Part shown: positions 60,958 to 64,000 of the stretch, piece by piece
Layout: the number at the start of each line of letters is the position of its first letter
Position numbering within the stretch: the first letter of the stretch is position 1
From: Enterobacteriaceae bacterium ESL0689
GTDB taxonomy: Bacteria; Pseudomonadota; Gammaproteobacteria; Enterobacterales; Enterobacteriaceae
Reading direction: 5' to 3'
NCBI GenBank assembly: GCA_029433525.1
Contig: JAQTIF010000002.1
Location: forward strand, 434,001-498,000
Length of the DNA: 64,000 nt
Made by a program: the position numbers and the translations under genes
The notes under the pieces: generated by a model
Seen by the model: the letters and a program-made list of their open reading frames with translations, nothing else
What the model was told of the DNA's origin: nothing
Database searches by the model: none

Positions 60958-62331
60958 TTATTCAGTGACGGTCGCCTGACTCGCCAGCTTATCGAGCAAC
61001 TTCTGATGAATACCACTGAAGCTGCCATTGCTCATGATCAGAATGTTATCGCCGGGACGGGCGGTTTTGATGATCATATCGACCAGTGTGTCAATATCGG
61101 CACTCCAGTGTGCTGGCTGGACACACGCCTCGGCAACTTCGGCCACCTGCCACGGAATATGTTGCGGCTGTAACAGAAACACTTCATCGGCACGCCCAAG
61201 AGAGGGGGCGAGATCATCCTTACATACCCCCGTTTTCATGGTGTTAGAGCGCGGCTCCAGCACCGCCAGAATACGGGCTGTTCCGCCCACTTTACCCCGT
61301 AGTGCTTTTAATGTCGCGAGGATCGCTGTCGGATGATGGGCAAAATCATCATAGACCGCAACACCATTCGCCTCGCCACGTAACTCAAGGCGGCGATGAG
61401 CATTAATAAAGCTGCCCAGCGCATGGCTGGCATCTGCTGGCATCACGCCAACATGATGGGCGGCAGCGATAGCCATCAGGCCATTATGCATATTATGTTC
61501 GCCGACCAGCTGCCAGTTCACTTCTCCCACCTTTTCGCCATCGTGCCACACTTCCCATTGCGAAGCGTCAGCATTCTGTTTCCTGGCCTGCCAGCGCCCT
61601 TGTTCTCCCACCAGTTCCTGTTCGCTCCAGCAGCCCATCGCCATCACCTGTTTCAGATTGAGATCATGCTCCGGCAGGATAATTTTTCCCTGACCGGGCA
61701 CAATACGTACCAGATGATGAAACTGTTTCTGAATAGCACGCAAATCGTCAAAAATATCGGCATGGTCAAACTCAAGATTATTCAGGATCAGAGTTCGCGG
61801 GCAATAGTGGACAAATTTCGAGCGCTTATCAAAGAAGGCACAATCATACTCATCGGCTTCAATCACAAAAAACGGACTGTTACCCTGACGCGCAGAGACG
61901 GAAAAATTACCGGGGACACCACCGATAATAAATCCAGGTTGATAACCACAAACTTCAAGGATCCATGTCACCATCCCGGCGGTGGTGGTTTTGCCATGCG
62001 TACCGGCAACCGCCAGCACCCAGCGATCACGCAGGATAAAATCATGTAGCCATTGCGGGCCTGACATATAAGGAAGGTTATTTTCCAGCACCATTTCGAC
62101 ACACGGATTACCACGGGTCATCGCATTGCCGATGATCACCAGATCGGGCGCTGGCGTTAGCTGGCTGACATCATACCCCTGAATCAAATGAATGCCCTGT
62201 TTTTCCAGCATGGTGCTCATGGGGGGATAGACATTCGCATCCGACCCCGTGACCTGATGCCCAAGGGCGCGAGCCAGGAGCGCCAGCCCGCCCATAAACG
62301 TACCACAGATACCTAAAATATGAATGTGCAT
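60958..62331 (-). CDS. mpl: UDP-MurNAc:L-alanyl-gamma-D-glutamyl-meso-DAP ligase Mpl
   Basis: Mpl reattaches the tripeptide recovered from old murein to UDP-MurNAc, short-cutting peptidoglycan synthesis. From the ATG at 62331 it has 457 residues, E. coli's length. HILGICGTFMGGLALLA at the N-terminus, the ATP loop AGTHGKTTT near 112, the EADEYDCAFFDKRSKF stretch and LEFDHADIF are Mur-ligase signatures. It is divergent from fbp, as in E. coli. Confidence 0.97.
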   Translation of the reverse strand: MHIHILGICGTFMGGLALLARALGHQVTGSDANVYPPMSTMLEKQGIHLIQGYDVSQLTPAPDLVIIGNAMTRGNPCVEMVLENNLPYMSGPQWLHDFILRDRWVLAVAGTHGKTTTAGMVTWILEVCGYQPGFIIGGVPGNFSVSARQGNSPFFVIEADEYDCAFFDKRSKFVHYCPRTLILNNLEFDHADIFDDLRAIQKQFHHLVRIVPGQGKIILPEHDLNLKQVMAMGCWSEQELVGEQGRWQARKQNADASQWEVWHDGEKVGEVNWQLVGEHNMHNGLMAIAAAHHVGVMPADASHALGSFINAHRRLELRGEANGVAVYDDFAHHPTAILATLKALRGKVGGTARILAVLEPRSNTMKTGVCKDDLAPSLGRADEVFLLQPQHIPWQVAEVAEACVQPAHWSADIDTLVDMIIKTARPGDNILIMSNGSFSGIHQKLLDKLASQATVTE

Positions 62332-62506
62332 GAATTTATTCCTCTTTATTCTGGTACACATTTTACCCACATCTGCGTTATCAGAGAATCATATTTCAGA
62401 TTAATACTTGTCTTGCTGTCACGATTCACTATGCGCATTTTTTTTATTCTTTGTTAGGATGGGCGGATTGGTTCCATCTTAATATTGTATATGCAGGGAT
62501 ATAGTT

Positions 62507-63505
62507 ATGAAAACGTTAGGTGAATTTATTGTTGAGAAGCAATCTGAGTTCGCGCATGCCACCGGAGAACTGACAGCGTTGTTATCAGCGATAAAGTTAG
62601 GTGCCAAGATTATCCATCGCGATATCAATAAAGCGGGCCTGGTCGACATCCTGGGAACCAGCGGTAATGAGAATGTTCAGGGCGAGGAGCAACAAAAGCT
62701 TGATATTTTTGCCAATGAAAAATTAAAAGCCGCTCTCCGCGCACGCGGTATCGTCGCTGGCATCGCCTCTGAAGAAGAAAACGAGATTGTCATTTTTGAT
62801 GATTGTAAAGACGCCAAGTACGTCGTGCTGATGGACCCGCTGGACGGCTCCTCGAACATTGATGTCAATATTACCGTCGGCACGATCTTCTCTATCTATC
62901 GTCGTGTCACCCCTGTCGGAACCTCAGTGACGCTGGAAGATTTCCTGCAACCCGGCAATAAACAGGTTGCCGCAGGCTATGTGGTTTACGGATCCTCCAC
63001 CATGCTGGTCTATACCACCGGTTGTGGTGTCCATGCCTTTACTTACGATCCTTCACTCGGTGTTTTTTGTCTCTCTCAGGAACGGATGCAATTCCCGGAA
63101 AAAGGACATACCTATTCGATCAATGAAGGCAATTACATCAAGTTCCCTCAGGGGGTGAAGAAATACATCAAATTCTGCCAGGAGGCGGACGCAGCGACGC
63201 AACGCCCTTATATCTCGCGCTATACCGGCTCGCTGGTGGCCGATTTTCACCGCAATCTGTTAAAAGGTGGGATCTACCTCTATCCGGGCACAGCCAGCCA
63301 TCCCGAAGGCAAATTACGCTTGCTGTATGAATGCAATCCGATGGCCTTTCTGGCAGAACAAGCCGGTGGCAAGGCCAGCGACGGTGAAATGCGTATTCTG
63401 GATATCATGCCCGCGCATCTGCATCAACGCCGTTCATTCTTCGTTGGCAATAATCATATGGTGGCTGATGTTGAACGTTTTCTGAAAACATTCCCCGATA
63501 AATAA
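62507..63505 (+). CDS. fbp: Fructose-1,6-bisphosphatase class I
   Basis: Fbp hydrolyses fructose 1,6-bisphosphate in gluconeogenesis and is inhibited by AMP. It has 332 residues as in E. coli. The metal site [12 protein letters not shown] is near residue 118, SEEENE supplies a metal-binding Glu, and the substrate-loop [10 protein letters not shown] and [10 protein letters not shown] are conserved. The start has AGGGA upstream. Confidence 0.98.
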   Translation: MKTLGEFIVEKQSEFAHATGELTALLSAIKLGAKIIHRDINKAGLVDILGTSGNENVQGEEQQKLDIFANEKLKAALRARGIVAGIASEEENEIVIFDDCKDAKYVVLMDPLDGSSNIDVNITVGTIFSIYRRVTPVGTSVTLEDFLQPGNKQVAAGYVVYGSSTMLVYTTGCGVHAFTYDPSLGVFCLSQERMQFPEKGHTYSINEGNYIKFPQGVKKYIKFCQEADAATQRPYISRYTGSLVADFHRNLLKGGIYLYPGTASHPEGKLRLLYECNPMAFLAEQAGGKASDGEMRILDIMPAHLHQRRSFFVGNNHMVADVERFLKTFPDK

Positions 63506-63512
63506 AGCGCCA

Positions 63513-63545
63513 TTTTTCTCTCTGGCAAACCCGGAGAGAAATTTT
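63513..63545. terminator. Terminator after fbp
   Basis: TTTCTCTCTGG and CCGGAGAGAAA form an 11-bp stem (one G-T pair) with loop CAAAC, followed by TTTT; the T/A-rich arms make it effective in both directions. Confidence 0.8.
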
Positions 63546-63617
63546 CAGCCCGTGGAAGATGAGATGCCTCGCTTTTACGGGCAGAAAAAGAAGCGGAGAC
63601 ATTCAGTCCGGGTTGGC

Positions 63618-63623
63618 TATAAT
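63618..63623 (+). promoter_or_regulatory. -10 element of the ppa promoter
   Basis: A perfect TATAAT stands 40 bases before the ppa start. The -35 at 17 bases (GGAGAC) is weak. Confidence 0.6.
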
Positions 63624-63663
63624 AGCCGTCTCCTGTTTTCCATCTGTTTTCAAGGACACAGAT

Positions 63664-64000
63664 ATGAGCTTACTCAACGTCCCGGCAGGTAAAGAGCTGC
63701 CAGAAGATATCTACGTGGTGATCGAGATCCCTGCGAACGCTGATCCGATCAAATACGAAGTCGACAAAGACAGCGGTACGCTGTTCGTTGATCGCTTTAT
63801 GTCCACAGCGATGTTCTATCCATGCAATTACGGTTATATCAACCACACCCTCTCTCTGGATGGTGATCCGGTTGATGTGCTGGTGCCAACCCCTTATCCC
63901 CTCGCTCCCGGTTCCGTGATCCGCTGCCGCCCGGTGGGGGTGCTGAAAATGACCGATGAGTCAGGCGAGGATGCCAAACTGGTCGCAGTGCCACACAGCA
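63664..64000 (+). CDS. ppa: Inorganic pyrophosphatase (5' part)
   Basis: The frame from the ATG at 63664 is open to the right edge of the window and reads [20 protein letters not shown], then [27 protein letters not shown] and [15 protein letters not shown], the active-site region of family I pyrophosphatases (D-G-D-P-x-D binds Mg2+). About 112 of the expected 176 residues are in the window. Ppa pulls biosynthetic reactions by hydrolysing PPi. Confidence 0.97.
   Translation, partial: MSLLNVPAGKELPEDIYVVIEIPANADPIKYEVDKDSGTLFVDRFMSTAMFYPCNYGYINHTLSLDGDPVDVLVPTPYPLAPGSVIRCRPVGVLKMTDESGEDAKLVAVPHS

Overview
The window is chromosomal DNA of an Enterobacterales bacterium. Its genes match Escherichia coli orthologues closely in sequence, length and local order (gcvA-ygdD-rlmM, csdA-csdE-tcdA-mltA-tRNA-fMet-amiC-argA-recD-recB-ptrA-recC, thyA-lgt-ptsP-rppH, glnE-ygiF-ygiM-cca). 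It also carries the enterobacterial regulatory RNAs CsrB and GcvB and a DARS2-like DnaA-box region between mutH and rppH. Blocks that are far apart in E. coli are joined here (folD next to csrB/syd; mutH next to hldE; plsY next to pmbA). I cannot name the genus; a relative outside the Escherichia/Salmonella core is likely.

Layout. 1-3730: remains of a genomic island inserted at the 3' end of tRNA-Arg(UCU). It holds the C-terminal part of a DEAD/DEAH (type III restriction-like) helicase, a UvrD-like helicase remnant split by a 920-bp IS5-family element with CTAG target duplication, and the first 15 codons of a P4-type integrase fused by deletion to the helicase remnant. 3733-5134: argU, folD, ybcJ. 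5337-6466: a periplasmic DUF305 gene between two oppositely oriented repeat copies, then csrB. 6467-21000: syd, queF, ppnN, sdaC-sdaB, rlmM, ygdD, gcvA/gcvB, a chemoreceptor with a sigma-28 promoter, csdA-csdE, tcdA, mltA. 21187-26134: two initiator tRNAs, cobS-cobD, amiC, argA with two ARG boxes. 26156-44919: an 18.7-kb run on the minus strand, rppH-ptsP(frameshifted)-lgt-thyA-ppdA-ppdB-ygdB-ppdC-recC-ptrA-recB-recD, that is RNA 5'-end processing, PTS-Ntr, lipoprotein maturation, dTMP synthesis, type IV-like minor pilins and the RecBCD recombinase. 44920-49522: DARS2-like region, mutH, a prePAAR/PAAR type VI secretion effector cut short by an IS1-family element, hldE. 49731-57346: glnE, ygiF, ygiM, cca, folB, plsY. 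57405-64000: pmbA, darP, a secreted DUF4432 mutarotase-like protein with a CRP-type site, mpl, fbp and the start of ppa.

The most unusual structure is an interspersed repeat of about 120-150 bp with terminal inverted repeats close to CTTAG-n-GCCTGGCCCA-y-CAGG. Six full or nearly full copies and one collapsed 30-bp remnant are visible. Every copy lies just downstream of the 3' end of a gene (ybcJ, csrB, queF, ptsP, mutH, glnE, ygiM), sometimes supplying the stop codon. I do not recognise it as ERIC, BOX or REP. Genes with probable loss of function are ptsP (one-base deletion), the PAAR effector, both island helicases and the IS1 InsA reading frame (amber codon).
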